NCBI GenBank assembly: GCA_049514575.1
Contig: JBEKUX010000004.1
Location: 1 to 64,000, forward strand
DNA: 64,000 nucleotides
Source of the DNA: BOG-1184 sp049514575
GTDB taxonomy: Bacteria > Fibrobacterota > Chitinivibrionia > Chitinivibrionales > Chitinispirillaceae
Reading direction: 5' to 3'
Part shown: positions 43,337 to 51,743 of the stretch, piece by piece
Numbering within the stretch: the stretch's first letter is position 1
Layout: each line of letters begins with the position of its first letter
The notes under the pieces: model-generated
What the model saw: the letters and a program-made list of their open reading frames with translations, nothing else
Told to the model about the DNA's origin: nothing
Database searches by the model: none
Program-made: the position numbers and the translations under genes

Positions 43337-44599
43337 TTACTTTTTCGCAACTTCGGGATGCTCGACCAGGGAATCGAGCGTCTTCTGTTCGCGGATGTCC
43401 TCCCGGATACGGAGGGTGGTGCCGTTCTGCCGCAAGGTCTGCTTGAACGTTTCAAACGGCTGCTTGTAGCGCTCGGCAAGGCGTCTGATTTCGGCGTCAA
43501 CCTCCTCCTGTGTGGCCGCGATCTTCTCTTTTGTCGCGATGAAATCGATGATCCGCTGGCGCTTGATCGTCCGCACCGCAACCTCCCGGTACCGGTTGGC
43601 GATTTCTTCCCGTGTCGGCAGGGGCTCGCCCGGCCGGCGTTCCGCGCCGGCCTGCTCCATCAGGTAATCGAAAAACGCCTCGATCCGCGACGGCGGTACC
43701 TCAAAGGGATTGTCCTTGACAAGCGCATCGATCGCCTTGCCATAGGCGTCGCTCTTCGCCTGCTCAAGCGCGTCGTGCTCCAGCCTTTTCCTGAGATCGG
43801 CCCGCAACGCCTCCTCGTTCTCGAAATCACCCAACTGTTTCAAAAACGATGCTACCGGCGGGATATTTTTTTCCTGTACCGCGACAATTGTTATGGTGAA
43901 TTCGCCGCTCTTCCCGGCGACTTCCTTGTCGGTATAGTCCTTCGGAAATTTCATCGCTATGACCACGGTCTCCCCGGCCGCATGGCCGGCGAGCCCTTTG
44001 TCAAAGTCCTTGATCCGGTGTTCGGCGCCGAGTTCCACCGGATAGGCGGGGCTCTTCACGTCCTTGCGCTCCTGCCCCTCGATCACCACTTTCTGGTATT
44101 CGAGCCGGACATAATCGCCTTTTTTAGACGGTCGGTCCACAGTGGTAAATTCGGCAAACCGCTCGGAGAGGCTTTTTACCGCTTCGTCAATATCTTCGTC
44201 CTTGATTTTCTTGGCTGATACTTTTATCCCGAGCTTGCGGTACCCTTTGACCTCGATTGACGGATCGATCTCCGTTTCTATCGAAAACGACAGCGGCTGC
44301 CCTTTGTCAGACTTGAGGTTGCTGACGACGCCCTTGCTCACCGGAACGATACTCTTCTCGGTGCAGGCCTCTTTAAACGCCTTCTGGATAATATCGTCAA
44401 CTGCATCGGCGCGGATCGCTTCGCCGTAGCGCTGCCGGATAAGCGGAGACGGCACTTTGCCCGGACGGAATCCGTCGAGAGAGAGGTCTTTCTTCACCTT
44501 ATGAAGTTTTTCCTCGAAAAGCTTTTCCACCTCTTCGTGCGGCACCTCGATTTCAAACACCCGTTTCCAGCTCTCAGGCTCGGATACTTTTGATTTCAC
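43337..44599 (-). CDS. tig: Trigger factor (ribosome-associated chaperone)
   Basis: It binds nascent chains at the ribosome exit and has peptidyl-prolyl isomerase activity. The ribosome-binding signature is seen as DGFRPGKVPSPLIRQRYG (about 40-57). The FKBP-type domain lies near 150-240 (KKGDYVRLEYQKVV), and a long helical C-terminal chaperone region follows. At 420 residues the length is normal. It is the first gene of the tig-clpP-clpX operon, 41 bp after the tRNA-Leu gene. Confidence 0.95.
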   Translation of the reverse strand: MKSKVSEPESWKRVFEIEVPHEEVEKLFEEKLHKVKKDLSLDGFRPGKVPSPLIRQRYGEAIRADAVDDIIQKAFKEACTEKSIVPVSKGVVSNLKSDKGQPLSFSIETEIDPSIEVKGYRKLGIKVSAKKIKDEDIDEAVKSLSERFAEFTTVDRPSKKGDYVRLEYQKVVIEGQERKDVKSPAYPVELGAEHRIKDFDKGLAGHAAGETVVIAMKFPKDYTDKEVAGKSGEFTITIVAVQEKNIPPVASFLKQLGDFENEEALRADLRKRLEHDALEQAKSDAYGKAIDALVKDNPFEVPPSRIEAFFDYLMEQAGAERRPGEPLPTREEIANRYREVAVRTIKRQRIIDFIATKEKIAATQEEVDAEIRRLAERYKQPFETFKQTLRQNGTTLRIREDIREQKTLDSLVEHPEVAKK

Positions 44600-44640
44600 T
44601 CGGTCATGTCCTCTCTACTGCGATACGCGGCGCTTCTAAT

Positions 44641-44721
44641 GCGAGGAAAGGGATTTGAACCCCTACGGGTCACCCCACCAGGTCCTAAGCCTGGCGCGTC
44701 TGCCAGTTCCGCCATCCTCGC
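44641..44721 (-). tRNA. tRNA-Leu (anticodon UAG)
   Basis: Read on the minus strand, the acceptor arm GCGAGGA pairs with TCCTCGC (7 bp). The anticodon stem CCAGG/CCTGG encloses loop CTTAGGA, giving anticodon UAG. A long variable arm (TGGGGTGACCCG) and a T-arm with GGTTCAAATCC are present, as expected for a class II leucine tRNA. The discriminator would be A at 44640; CCA is not encoded. Confidence 0.96.
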
Positions 44722-44841
44722 GAATACTATATAGGATACCGTTGGACATCTGAAAATAACTGATTATTAAGCAAATTTCAATGAGATACAAAGACCGGGA
44801 TAATAAATAGATAATTAATTATTTTCTTTTCTGGCCTGTTT

Positions 44842-44865
44842 GTAGGGGCGATTCATGAATCGCCC
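44842..44865. repeat. Solo GTAGGGGCG palindrome
   Basis: GTAGGGGCGATTCATGAATC followed by GCCC; identical to the left palindrome of the composite at 13819. It lies in the 178-bp gap between tRNA-Leu and the DTW gene; the rest of that gap shows only A/T-rich sequence. Confidence 0.8.
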
Positions 44866-44899
44866 TTTTCCTAAAAAACCTATCAACAAATTAAAATAA

Positions 44900-45559
44900 A
44901 TGCAAAAAGAATTTATCGTTACCGATACACGAGCAAAACAAAAATTCGACCGAAACACTGTCTGCCAACGCTGTTATCGTCCGCATGAAGCGTGTTTCTG
45001 CGATACAATAACACCCCTTGACAACCGGATCAAGATCGTGATCCTGCAGCACCCGCAGGAACAGTACAAGGCGCTCAATTCCGCCCGCCTCTGCCATTGT
45101 CTGCTCAGAAACAGCAGGATTTTTGTCGGGCTCTCGTGGTCCAATTTCAAGAAAGTCGCAGGACCGGATGCACTGCCGTCGGAGTGGGGGGTGCTGTTTT
45201 TAAAGCCGGATCATCATGAAGGCAACCGGCCGTTGTCCGTAATCAACCGTAAAAAGGAACCGGTGGGAACCGCCTCGTTCCTTCGCGGCATTGTTGTCCT
45301 CGACGGCTCGTGGAAACAGGCAAAGGCGCTCTGGTGGCGGAACCCGTGGCTTTTGAAACTCAACCGCATCAGCCTGAACCCCGGCCATGCTTCCCTGCGG
45401 CCGCAGGTAAAACAAGAAGGCCTTTCGACCATCGAGGCGATCGCGTTCGCGCTGGAACACCTTGGCGACAATGCGGAAATTCCATCCCAGCTCCGCACGA
45501 AATATCAGGAACTGATCCTTCAGGGGAAACCGGCCTCCGGAGTGATAGTGCCAACGTGA
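44900..45559 (+). CDS. DTW-domain protein (tRNA aminocarboxypropyltransferase-like)
   Basis: DTW proteins such as TapT add the 3-amino-3-carboxypropyl group of AdoMet to a uridine in tRNA. The 219 residues have the N-terminal zinc-type cysteines (CQRCYRPHEACFC), ILQHPQEQYKALNSARL, the DTW-position motif VLDGSWKQAKAL (D-x-W, about residues 133-136), and LSTIEAIAFAL. These agree with the family throughout. No Shine-Dalgarno is obvious. Confidence 0.9.
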   Translation: MQKEFIVTDTRAKQKFDRNTVCQRCYRPHEACFCDTITPLDNRIKIVILQHPQEQYKALNSARLCHCLLRNSRIFVGLSWSNFKKVAGPDALPSEWGVLFLKPDHHEGNRPLSVINRKKEPVGTASFLRGIVVLDGSWKQAKALWWRNPWLLKLNRISLNPGHASLRPQVKQEGLSTIEAIAFALEHLGDNAEIPSQLRTKYQELILQGKPASGVIVPT

Positions 45560-45570
45560 TTTTTTGCGGG

Positions 45571-46653
45571 TTACGCCGGCGCTACCCGTTCCCTGAATTT
45601 TTCCATTACCTCTTCAGCGCCGATCATCTGCAGGCATTTGTTTACGCCATCCGGACACGACCCGCCCCGCTGGCGGCAGGGCCGGCAGGGGATTTCTTTT
45701 TTGAAAATATATACGTTTCTTCCCACCTGCCGGATCCGCTCGTAGTTCGCGGGCCCCCAGAGCACAAAGGTCGGTCTGCCGATGAGCGCGGCGTAATGGG
45801 CGGGCCCTGAGTCGTTGCCGATAAAAGCGCGACAGCCTTCAATCTCGACGAGCAGATCGGTGACCGATGTAAGGCGCACGATTCTGCAGCCGGGTGCTTT
45901 TTCAAATCGCGCCGCAAGGTCGCTTGACGCATGTTCGGCCGGGGTCCCGATTATTGCACAACGGTAACCAGCCCGGATCAGGCGGCTTAACAGCTCGCCG
46001 AACCCGGACCAGCGGCGGAGCGGCCATTTAATGTTCCCGAACGGATGAACGGCGACTTCCTCGCCCCCCTGCGCCGGTACGTCGATGCAGTGTTCCACTG
46101 CAGCAAGGCTGTCAAGGGACAGCATCGCCGAGAAAAACCGGCGATTGACCTCAAAACCATGAAGCGAAGGATCGTAGGAGACAATCCGATCGTAGAATAA
46201 TCTTGCCCCTTTGTAAACATACCACTCACGCTCCTGCAGCAGTCCGACCATCTCCGGTGCGCGGGTCTGGTTGACCAGAACGCCGCCCCAGGCGCTCATG
46301 CTCAAATTGACGGCGTATTCGGGACGCACCTTCCGCACCATGGCAAGCGTTGACCGCAGCGCAAACAGGGAGTCCGCGGCGAAAGGGACCGATGCGACGG
46401 CAAGTCCGCAGTGCTCAAGTATCTCTTTTTGAAAACTGGCGCCGCTGACCGTGATGCGGTAACCGGCGTCATGCAGCCGTTTCAGGAACGGCAGCAGCAG
46501 AAAAAAGTCGCCCAGACCGTCGAATTTGGCGATAAAGAGCGTCTTGGCGTCCGGACTGCAGCGGCGCAGCCGGTTGACCGGCGCCGCGATATAGGTCAGA
46601 TAATATTTGTAAAGTCTGATAAGTGCTTTGTTCTTTGAAAATTTAACTATCAT
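45571..46653 (-). CDS. GT9-family (heptosyltransferase-like) glycosyltransferase
   Basis: GT9 enzymes add ADP-heptose or similar to the LPS core at the inner face of the membrane. The protein has KFDGLGDFFLLLPFLKRL near the N-terminus (the family's D-GD phosphate loop), AVHPFGNIKWPLRRW, and the C-terminal sugar-nucleotide motif FIGNDSGPAHYAALIGRPTF with VLWGP. A cysteine group near the end (CRPCRQRGGSCPDGVNKC) is seen in some GT9 proteins. The start is uncertain: MIVKF at 46653 or an ATG 27 bases upstream, neither with a clear binding site. It is divergent from the GT9 gene at 46984. Confidence 0.85.
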   Translation of the reverse strand: MIVKFSKNKALIRLYKYYLTYIAAPVNRLRRCSPDAKTLFIAKFDGLGDFFLLLPFLKRLHDAGYRITVSGASFQKEILEHCGLAVASVPFAADSLFALRSTLAMVRKVRPEYAVNLSMSAWGGVLVNQTRAPEMVGLLQEREWYVYKGARLFYDRIVSYDPSLHGFEVNRRFFSAMLSLDSLAAVEHCIDVPAQGGEEVAVHPFGNIKWPLRRWSGFGELLSRLIRAGYRCAIIGTPAEHASSDLAARFEKAPGCRIVRLTSVTDLLVEIEGCRAFIGNDSGPAHYAALIGRPTFVLWGPANYERIRQVGRNVYIFKKEIPCRPCRQRGGSCPDGVNKCLQMIGAEEVMEKFRERVAPA

Positions 46654-46749
46654 AATTTTAGGGTGCCCCCAAGAATTCATGCGAAGACAGGTTTACCGTA
46701 GTACGCCACCACCCCTGCTGTTAGTTGTTTTTTTTCGAAGCCGCTACTG

Positions 46750-46890
46750 CCTAAAGGCCTTATTTGGATAACAGTGTTATACAAAGAACGGCCCGCATTT
46801 CGCTGAAGATAGTAAAGCCGGGAATGGTTCCAATAAAGGGCCCCTAAAGGCCTTGCTATGAATAACAGCGTTATTTATAGAAACGGTCCG
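46750..46890. repeat. CCTAAAGGCC repeat, copies 2 and 3
   Basis: Copy 2 (46750-46793) reads CCTAAAGGCCTTATTTGGAT then AACAGTGTTATACAAAGAAC. Copy 3 (46843-46890) reads CCTAAAGGCCTTGCTATGAA then TAACAGCGTTAT. They start 93 bp apart in the 330-bp divergent region between the GT9 genes, which otherwise shows no gene. Confidence 0.7.
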
Positions 46891-46983
46891 GCCTATCCAA
46901 ATATGTTAAAATTTCAGCCTTTTCTTTTTCAATCAAAAATATAACGAAACCGGTATTTAGTTACAAAGAGTATTTTCCAAGGG

Positions 46984-48057
46984 ATGGAAAATAATAGTAA
47001 TGCTTTTCTTCGCTGGCATATACTTCCTCTTCTGGTTCGTTTTTTTTTCCCACGGCCGGAAACTATAACACGAAGACCGGTCAGAAAAGTTGCCTGCCTG
47101 CGCCCGGGCAAGCTCGGCGATATGATCGTCGCAACCCCGCTCTTTTCCGCTTTAAAAAAACAGTGCGGGATTGAGCGGCTCGCGGTACTCTGCAGCGCGG
47201 CGAATGAGGTGGTCGTCAGGCACAATCCATACATCGACACGCTCCGAATAGTGAATTTCCACCGTATCGCAGATATTCTGGGAACCATTGGCTGGCTGCG
47301 GCGTCAGCGTTTCGACGCGATCATGGACCTGACGCCCGGGTTTTCCCGCACCAATTTTTTAATGAGTTATTATGCCGGACCCGGCATCCTGCGGGTCGGG
47401 ATAGAAAAAGATCTCATTGCCGACCGCTACCATTTTCATGTCGGCAATCGCGAAACGCCCCTGGCCGAGCGGATGCTGGACGCCGGCGAGCTTTTGACCG
47501 GCACCAGCTTTGAACGGCACCGGCGGTTCGAAATATATACGGCCCCGGACGATAAAGAGGCCGCCGCACAATTCGTCAACCGGCACAAAGGTAAAGGCCC
47601 GATCATCGGTATCAATCTGTCTGCGGGCGGCGAACCGCGGCAGTGGCCATACGAACGGTTCGCCGGCCTTGTGTCCCTGCTCTCCGCCAGGACGCCCGGC
47701 GCGACCATGGCGCTCATCGCAATCGGGCAGCAGCGGCAATGGGCCGAAGTGCTTGCCGCAGCACATCCGGCGTGCATCGCGGTGCCGCAGTTTACTTTTT
47801 TAACAATAACGGAACTGATCGGCGCCAGTTCCCTGCTCATTTCACCGGACACCGCCCTGATCCATGTCGCGGCGTCACGCGGCGTACCGGTCGTCGGCCT
47901 CTATACGTCCCACGCCGAGAATTTTGCCCGGTGGGCGCCGTACCAGGAGGGGTGCGCGGTTATTCAATCGGTAAACACCGGGAGCATAAGCGATATTACA
48001 CCGGAAGCGGTGTGCGAAAAAACACTACAGGTGATGAAAAAAAATGGCATTCTGTAG
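46984..48057 (+). CDS. GT9-family (ADP-heptose:LPS heptosyltransferase-like) glycosyltransferase
   Basis: The 357 residues include RPGKLGDMIVATPLFSAL (about 40-57), INLSAGGEPRQWPYERFAGL, and the donor-binding SPDTALIHVAASRGVPVVGL with LYTSH, all GT9 hallmarks. It probably acts on lipopolysaccharide or another surface glycan together with the divergent GT9 gene. Its last codon and TAG stop fall within the palindromic repeat at 48054-48082, so the repeat appears to have trimmed or defined its 3' end. Confidence 0.88.
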   Translation: MENNSNAFLRWHILPLLVRFFFPRPETITRRPVRKVACLRPGKLGDMIVATPLFSALKKQCGIERLAVLCSAANEVVVRHNPYIDTLRIVNFHRIADILGTIGWLRRQRFDAIMDLTPGFSRTNFLMSYYAGPGILRVGIEKDLIADRYHFHVGNRETPLAERMLDAGELLTGTSFERHRRFEIYTAPDDKEAAAQFVNRHKGKGPIIGINLSAGGEPRQWPYERFAGLVSLLSARTPGATMALIAIGQQRQWAEVLAAAHPACIAVPQFTFLTITELIGASSLLISPDTALIHVAASRGVPVVGLYTSHAENFARWAPYQEGCAVIQSVNTGSISDITPEAVCEKTLQVMKKNGIL

Positions 48058-48082
48058 AGACGGGTTTTAAACCCGTCTCTAC
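48054..48082. repeat. GTAGAGACG palindrome with GGGTTT core
   Basis: Half-site GTAGAGACGGGTTT and its inverse around one base, 29 bp. It contains the stop codon of the upstream GT9 gene and ends 22 bp before the next start. Same outer arms as the 28-bp palindromes at 3610 and 13853 but a different core. Confidence 0.85.
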
Positions 48083-48104
48083 GGGGGATTAAAATAGTAT
48101 CAAC

Positions 48105-48827
48105 ATGAAAAAAATATTTCTTTTTGCAACCCTGCTATTCCTGCCGACAGCAACCGGCGTCGCGAAAGCGGAATCATCCGTCGACAACCTCGCGCTGTTC
48201 GGGGCCTCCTTCGATTACAGCGAGCGGCGGGGCGCCCTTGATTTCGGCAGCGGCCGCACCGAGGACATTGATAAAAGTGACTTGTTCTCCGGGGGCATAA
48301 TGCTCGGAAAACGCTGGAAAGTGTCCCGTTACTTCCGTCTGCAGGCTGCCGTCAACATCAAATTAGGTTCTGTCATGGGCGATACCCTGCCGCCGATCCA
48401 CCTCAGCGACGGCAGCATCCAGGCAACCCAGTTGAAGACGTCGCTTTTCTACGGCGGCTGCATCGCGGAAATCCAGTATCCGTTCAAAGTCGCGCCTGAC
48501 GGCCAGTGGTTTCTTTCCGCCGGCGGCGGCCTGCATGTCGCCAGGGTCCGTGAGACCGAAACGCTCCTCGGGGACGCAAACCAACAGGTGACCGGGGACC
48601 CGTACGCCGAAGAAGACCATGTCGCCTTCAGCGCAAGCATTCACGGCGGAGTGGGCTTCGAAATCATCGTTTCGCCCCTGTTCGGCATTGCGGCCGCCTA
48701 CAGTTTGCGGTACTGGTATCCGGTGCACTACGGCATGACGAGAGACTATTTCCCCACCCAGTCGGTACCGTACAGTGAACGGTTTTTCTCGCATGAATTC
48801 AACATCATCGTACTTGTCAAAAGGTAA
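48105..48827 (+). CDS. Outer-membrane beta-barrel protein
   Basis: A signal peptide (to GVAKAESS) is followed by about eight amphipathic strands separated by turns (ALDFGSGRTEDI, GCIAEIQYPFKVAPDGQWFL, ASIHGGVGFEIIVSPLFGIA). The C-terminus is FNIIVLVKR rather than a terminal Phe. Size and pattern suggest a small eight-stranded barrel of the OmpW/OmpX type. No function is assigned. Confidence 0.7.
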   Translation: MKKIFLFATLLFLPTATGVAKAESSVDNLALFGASFDYSERRGALDFGSGRTEDIDKSDLFSGGIMLGKRWKVSRYFRLQAAVNIKLGSVMGDTLPPIHLSDGSIQATQLKTSLFYGGCIAEIQYPFKVAPDGQWFLSAGGGLHVARVRETETLLGDANQQVTGDPYAEEDHVAFSASIHGGVGFEIIVSPLFGIAAAYSLRYWYPVHYGMTRDYFPTQSVPYSERFFSHEFNIIVLVKR

Positions 48828-48836
48828 TTAACGGCA

Positions 48837-49598
48837 TTATGCGGCGGAGCCGGGGAAGGGCGAGATCGGCGAACCCGTCTGCCGGGCGCCGAGGATCTGG
48901 CTGCACGCGACAACTGCGGCAAGTTCGGTCGTGAGGCGCGTCGGCGCCAGCTGCACACTCGTTGCGCCGATTGCTTTGAACGCTGCCTGCTCTTCGGGCG
49001 CGAACCCGCCCGGAGGACCGACGAGGCAGGCATAGGGGGCGCCCATGGCAAGCGCTTCAGCAACAGGAACGCCTCCGGGATCGGCGACCATGCAGGTCCC
49101 CGAGATTATTGAAGCGATATCGTCGAACCGGAGCGGCGGGTCGAGGCGCGGCAGATACGGGTAGAGCGACTGCTTGAGCGCAACGACCATCTTGCTGCGG
49201 AACCGTTCCGACAGCCGTTCGCCGTCCGCATCCCGTTCCCACCACCCTCCCTGACAGTGCCTGCATACGAGCGGCGTTATCCGCTCGACCCCGAGCGCGG
49301 TGAGATCAGTAATGAGCCTCTCGAATGCGGCCCGCTCAGGCAGCCCGATGAGCATATGGAGGGAACACGAGTGGCGCGGCGCCTCGGTGCGGCCGATGAT
49401 AAGCCCGGCGAGCTGTTTTTTGACAACCGATTCAACCCTGCATTCGTAGATTGTGCCGTGTCCGTCTGTGGCGAGAAACGGATCGCCTTTCGCGCGCCGC
49501 AGCACCGCGACCGCGTGGCGCGTCTCGGCCGGGTCGAGATACAGGCGGTCGGGTTCGATGCGTTCGGTGAAGAAAAGGAAATGACGGTAGTCGCGCAT
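48837..49598 (-). CDS. rsmE: 16S rRNA (uracil1498-N3)-methyltransferase
   Basis: A SPOUT-class enzyme that methylates U1498 of 16S rRNA. The N-terminal PUA-like domain (LDPAETRHAVAVLRRAKGD) is followed by the knot: LITDLTALGVERITPLVC, MVVALKQSLYPYLPRL, and the AdoMet loop CLVGPPGGFAPEEQAAFKAI (about 190-209), ending in LAPTRLTTELAAVVA (usual text L--RILR-ETA). The 253-residue length is normal. It converges with the barrel gene at a 9-bp spacing. Confidence 0.93.
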   Translation of the reverse strand: MRDYRHFLFFTERIEPDRLYLDPAETRHAVAVLRRAKGDPFLATDGHGTIYECRVESVVKKQLAGLIIGRTEAPRHSCSLHMLIGLPERAAFERLITDLTALGVERITPLVCRHCQGGWWERDADGERLSERFRSKMVVALKQSLYPYLPRLDPPLRFDDIASIISGTCMVADPGGVPVAEALAMGAPYACLVGPPGGFAPEEQAAFKAIGATSVQLAPTRLTTELAAVVACSQILGARQTGSPISPFPGSAA

Positions 49599-49650
49599 GA
49601 GAGATAATTTCGCTTTTTGGCTTTCAGTCGCGGTTGGAAAGAACTTTTCG

Positions 49651-49821
49651 CTACATTTTCAGATACTCGAGCAACTTATACATGAGCAAGGCCGGCCAGA
49701 AGAGTGCCTTAAAGAATCCCAGCACACCCGCCCAGAAAGTCACTGCATGATGGATCAGATAAACAGCAGCGCCGATGAACGCCATGCCGTAGATTGTACC
49801 CAATGTTCCGTGGTGTTTCAT
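49651..49821 (-). CDS. Small membrane protein, 56 residues, unknown function
   Basis: A short open frame starting MKHHGTLGTIYGMAFIGAAV, continuing through a second hydrophobic segment (VTFWAGVLGFFKALFWPALL) to a stop at 49651. AAAGGA lies 8 bases before the ATG. Codon use is ordinary and both hydrophobic segments look like membrane helices (about 9-24 and 27-46), with a HH pair between. It is too tidy to be chance; function not recognised. Confidence 0.7.
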   Translation of the reverse strand: MKHHGTLGTIYGMAFIGAAVYLIHHAVTFWAGVLGFFKALFWPALLMYKLLEYLKM

Positions 49822-49936
49822 TCGTTGAGTCCTTTCAGGAGATGGTGATGAGTTCTCGTTGTTGAAAATCGTTTCCTAGTCAAAATGTTTTTCGTAACTA
49901 CTACTGTCAATGGTTCGAATTCTGCGGCCCCCTAAC

Positions 49937-49961
49937 AAAACCGGGACCTTTGGGGTCCCGG
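49937..49961 (-). terminator. Rho-independent terminator after the beta-helix/TSP3 gene
   Basis: Minus-strand CCGGGACC-CCAAA-GGTCCCGG followed by TTTTGTT, 39 bp after the stop codon at 50000. Confidence 0.9.
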
Positions 49962-49999
49962 CATAATTCTCGTCTTGATTAGTACAACCTCTATCTTCT

Positions 50000-51310
50000 T
50001 TATTTCCCAAGCACCTTTTTCGTTGTATCTCCCGGTGCTGGTTTAGGCACGACCGGTTTCTGCGCCTTTGCTTTTTTCGTCGTGTCCGCGGCAGCGGCTG
50101 CCGGTGGTACCGACAAAACCGCTTTTTTGGAAGTATCGGGTGTTACAGGCGGCTTCCAGCCCGGCGGGATTTCGTCCGGGCAGCCGTCGTCGTCCTTGTA
50201 CCCGTTATAGACCTCAGGTTCGTTCGGACAGTTGTCAATACTATCGGGAATGCCGTCGGCGTCGTTGTCATAGTCCGGGCAGCCGTCGTCGTCCTTGTAC
50301 CCGTCCTTGTCTTCCGGCAGGTTAGGACACTTGTCCTGGGCATCGTAAATCCCGTCGTTGTCGTTGTCGAAGTCCGGGCAGCCGTCGTCATCCACATAAC
50401 CGTCCCTGTCTTCGGGAATGGTCGGACACTTGTCGATGCTGTCCGGAATGCCGTCGCCATCCGTGTCCAGCGCCCGTTCAAACATGGCCTTCTCGCTGAT
50501 GAGGCCGATGTCCTTCCCGTCCTTGCCTTTTTCCTTAAGGATGGGGACCGGCGTGGTGAAAAGGTCGGCCGGGGACATGCCGGTCATTCCCCATGTGCCC
50601 TGGGGATACCCGGGGTCGACCCCGAGGTTTGTTCTGTCAACCTGGGCATAATAGTTGTAGTTGTCGCGATTCATATAGAAATCGTTGCAGACGATGCGGC
50701 TACGCCGCGCCCCTTCGTTGACCCATATGCCGAACTGCTTGTTCCGAAGGAACACGTTGTTCTGTATCAGCACTTCGCTGTTGCCGGCCAGCATGATGCC
50801 GCTGTACCCGTTCTCCGCAATGACATTGTTCTCGACAATGGTCTTGAGACTCCGCACCGTTTCGCAGAAAATGCCGGTCGCTCCGTTCCTGAATACCACA
50901 TTATTGCGGATCATCGGCAGCGTTACCAGGCAGTGGATGCCGCTGCTTCTGTTGTTGGAAACGCAATTATGCTCGATCACCATGTTGACGTTTTCGCACA
51001 GGATTCCCTTTTCGCCGTTCTCGATCGAAAAATTCCTGATCACCGCCTTGTCCGCTCCTTTTACCAGGATGCCGCGTCCCTTGCCGCGGATAACGGTCTC
51101 GCGGGTGGATTCCCCGAGGAGCACCACCCCGTCTTTAAGAACGACCCGTTCCTTATAAACGCCTTTGCAGACAAAGACCGTGTCACCGGCCTCAGCGCGG
51201 TCAAGCCCGGCGCTGATGGTGGGGGCGTCTTTAGGAACGACGATTTTTTTCCCTGCCTGAAGATTAAATGCCAGGGCTGCAATGATAATTATTGGAACGA
51301 TCTTTTTCAT
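50000..51310 (-). CDS. Secreted right-handed beta-helix protein with thrombospondin type 3 repeats
   Basis: A signal peptide (to NLQAGKK) is followed by NosD/pectate-lyase-like parallel beta-helix turns (ISAGLDRAEAGDTVFVCKGV, then repeated N-V---N-S-GI-- coils to about residue 225). Three calcium-binding thrombospondin-3 repeats come next (DTDGDGIPDSIDKCPTIPED, DNDNDGIYDAQDKCPNLPED, DNDADGIPDSIDNCPNEPEV), and a Pro/Ala/Lys/Thr-rich tail ends the protein. TSP3 repeats of this type are common in OmpA-like and surface proteins of Gram-negatives. It may be an envelope protein that binds glycans; no catalytic residues were identified. Confidence 0.85.
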   Translation of the reverse strand: MKKIVPIIIIAALAFNLQAGKKIVVPKDAPTISAGLDRAEAGDTVFVCKGVYKERVVLKDGVVLLGESTRETVIRGKGRGILVKGADKAVIRNFSIENGEKGILCENVNMVIEHNCVSNNRSSGIHCLVTLPMIRNNVVFRNGATGIFCETVRSLKTIVENNVIAENGYSGIMLAGNSEVLIQNNVFLRNKQFGIWVNEGARRSRIVCNDFYMNRDNYNYYAQVDRTNLGVDPGYPQGTWGMTGMSPADLFTTPVPILKEKGKDGKDIGLISEKAMFERALDTDGDGIPDSIDKCPTIPEDRDGYVDDDGCPDFDNDNDGIYDAQDKCPNLPEDKDGYKDDDGCPDYDNDADGIPDSIDNCPNEPEVYNGYKDDDGCPDEIPPGWKPPVTPDTSKKAVLSVPPAAAAADTTKKAKAQKPVVPKPAPGDTTKKVLGK

Positions 51311-51353
51311 GGAAGCCTCTTTTCTTTAGGATTTAAATAATAATTCTTCATGT

Positions 51354-51587
51354 GCTAAAGGCAGTCTACGGGGTGACGGGTGGGCACCGACCGTGCAGGT
51401 TTGAGCACCATTTACCCGCACCCTCAAGCGTTGTTAATGTAAAAAGTCGTAAATAGCAAGTTATAACGTTTTTTTCACTCATCACTTAGTACTTATAACT
51501 TTCCACTTAAACCTGCGGGTGGGGGTTCGCTGAAGTTCAGCGCCGCAACAATGGCGCCCACCCCACACCCAAACAGGTCCCTTTAGC
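51354..51587. repeat. GCTAAAGG-ended element A (234 bp)
   Basis: Ends GCTAAAGG (51354-51361) and CCTTTAGC (51580-51587) are exact inverses. Read in reverse it matches element B (62710-62990): the first ~70 bp with GGGTGTGGGGTGGGC, the hairpin CGCTGAACTTCAGCG and AACCCCCACCC, and a later GGGTGCGGGTAAA and GCACGGTCGG. The middle differs and contains AGTTATAAGTACTAAGTGAT-type text. It occupies most of the 433-bp gap before the ilv leader; no gene is seen in it. Confidence 0.7.
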
Positions 51588-51708
51588 CAAAGAAATATTA
51601 TTGACTAAAATAATAATTGCTGAATGGCTTCATTCCCGACTTTCTCTTATTCAATTTATATTATATACAAAATTTATGGCAACTGCCGTAAATAAATTAA
51701 AAAAACTC

Positions 51709-51737
51709 TTGACTTCTCCTGAGTAAACAGGTATATT
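51709..51737 (+). promoter_or_regulatory. Promoter of the ilv leader (TTGACT - 17 bp - TATATT)
   Basis: A sigma-70-like -35 TTGACT (51709-51714), 17-bp spacer and -10 TATATT (51732-51737). The first purine downstream is A51744, six bases past the -10, which is also the A of the leader-peptide ATG. Confidence 0.75.
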
Positions 51738-51743
51738 CTTTTC

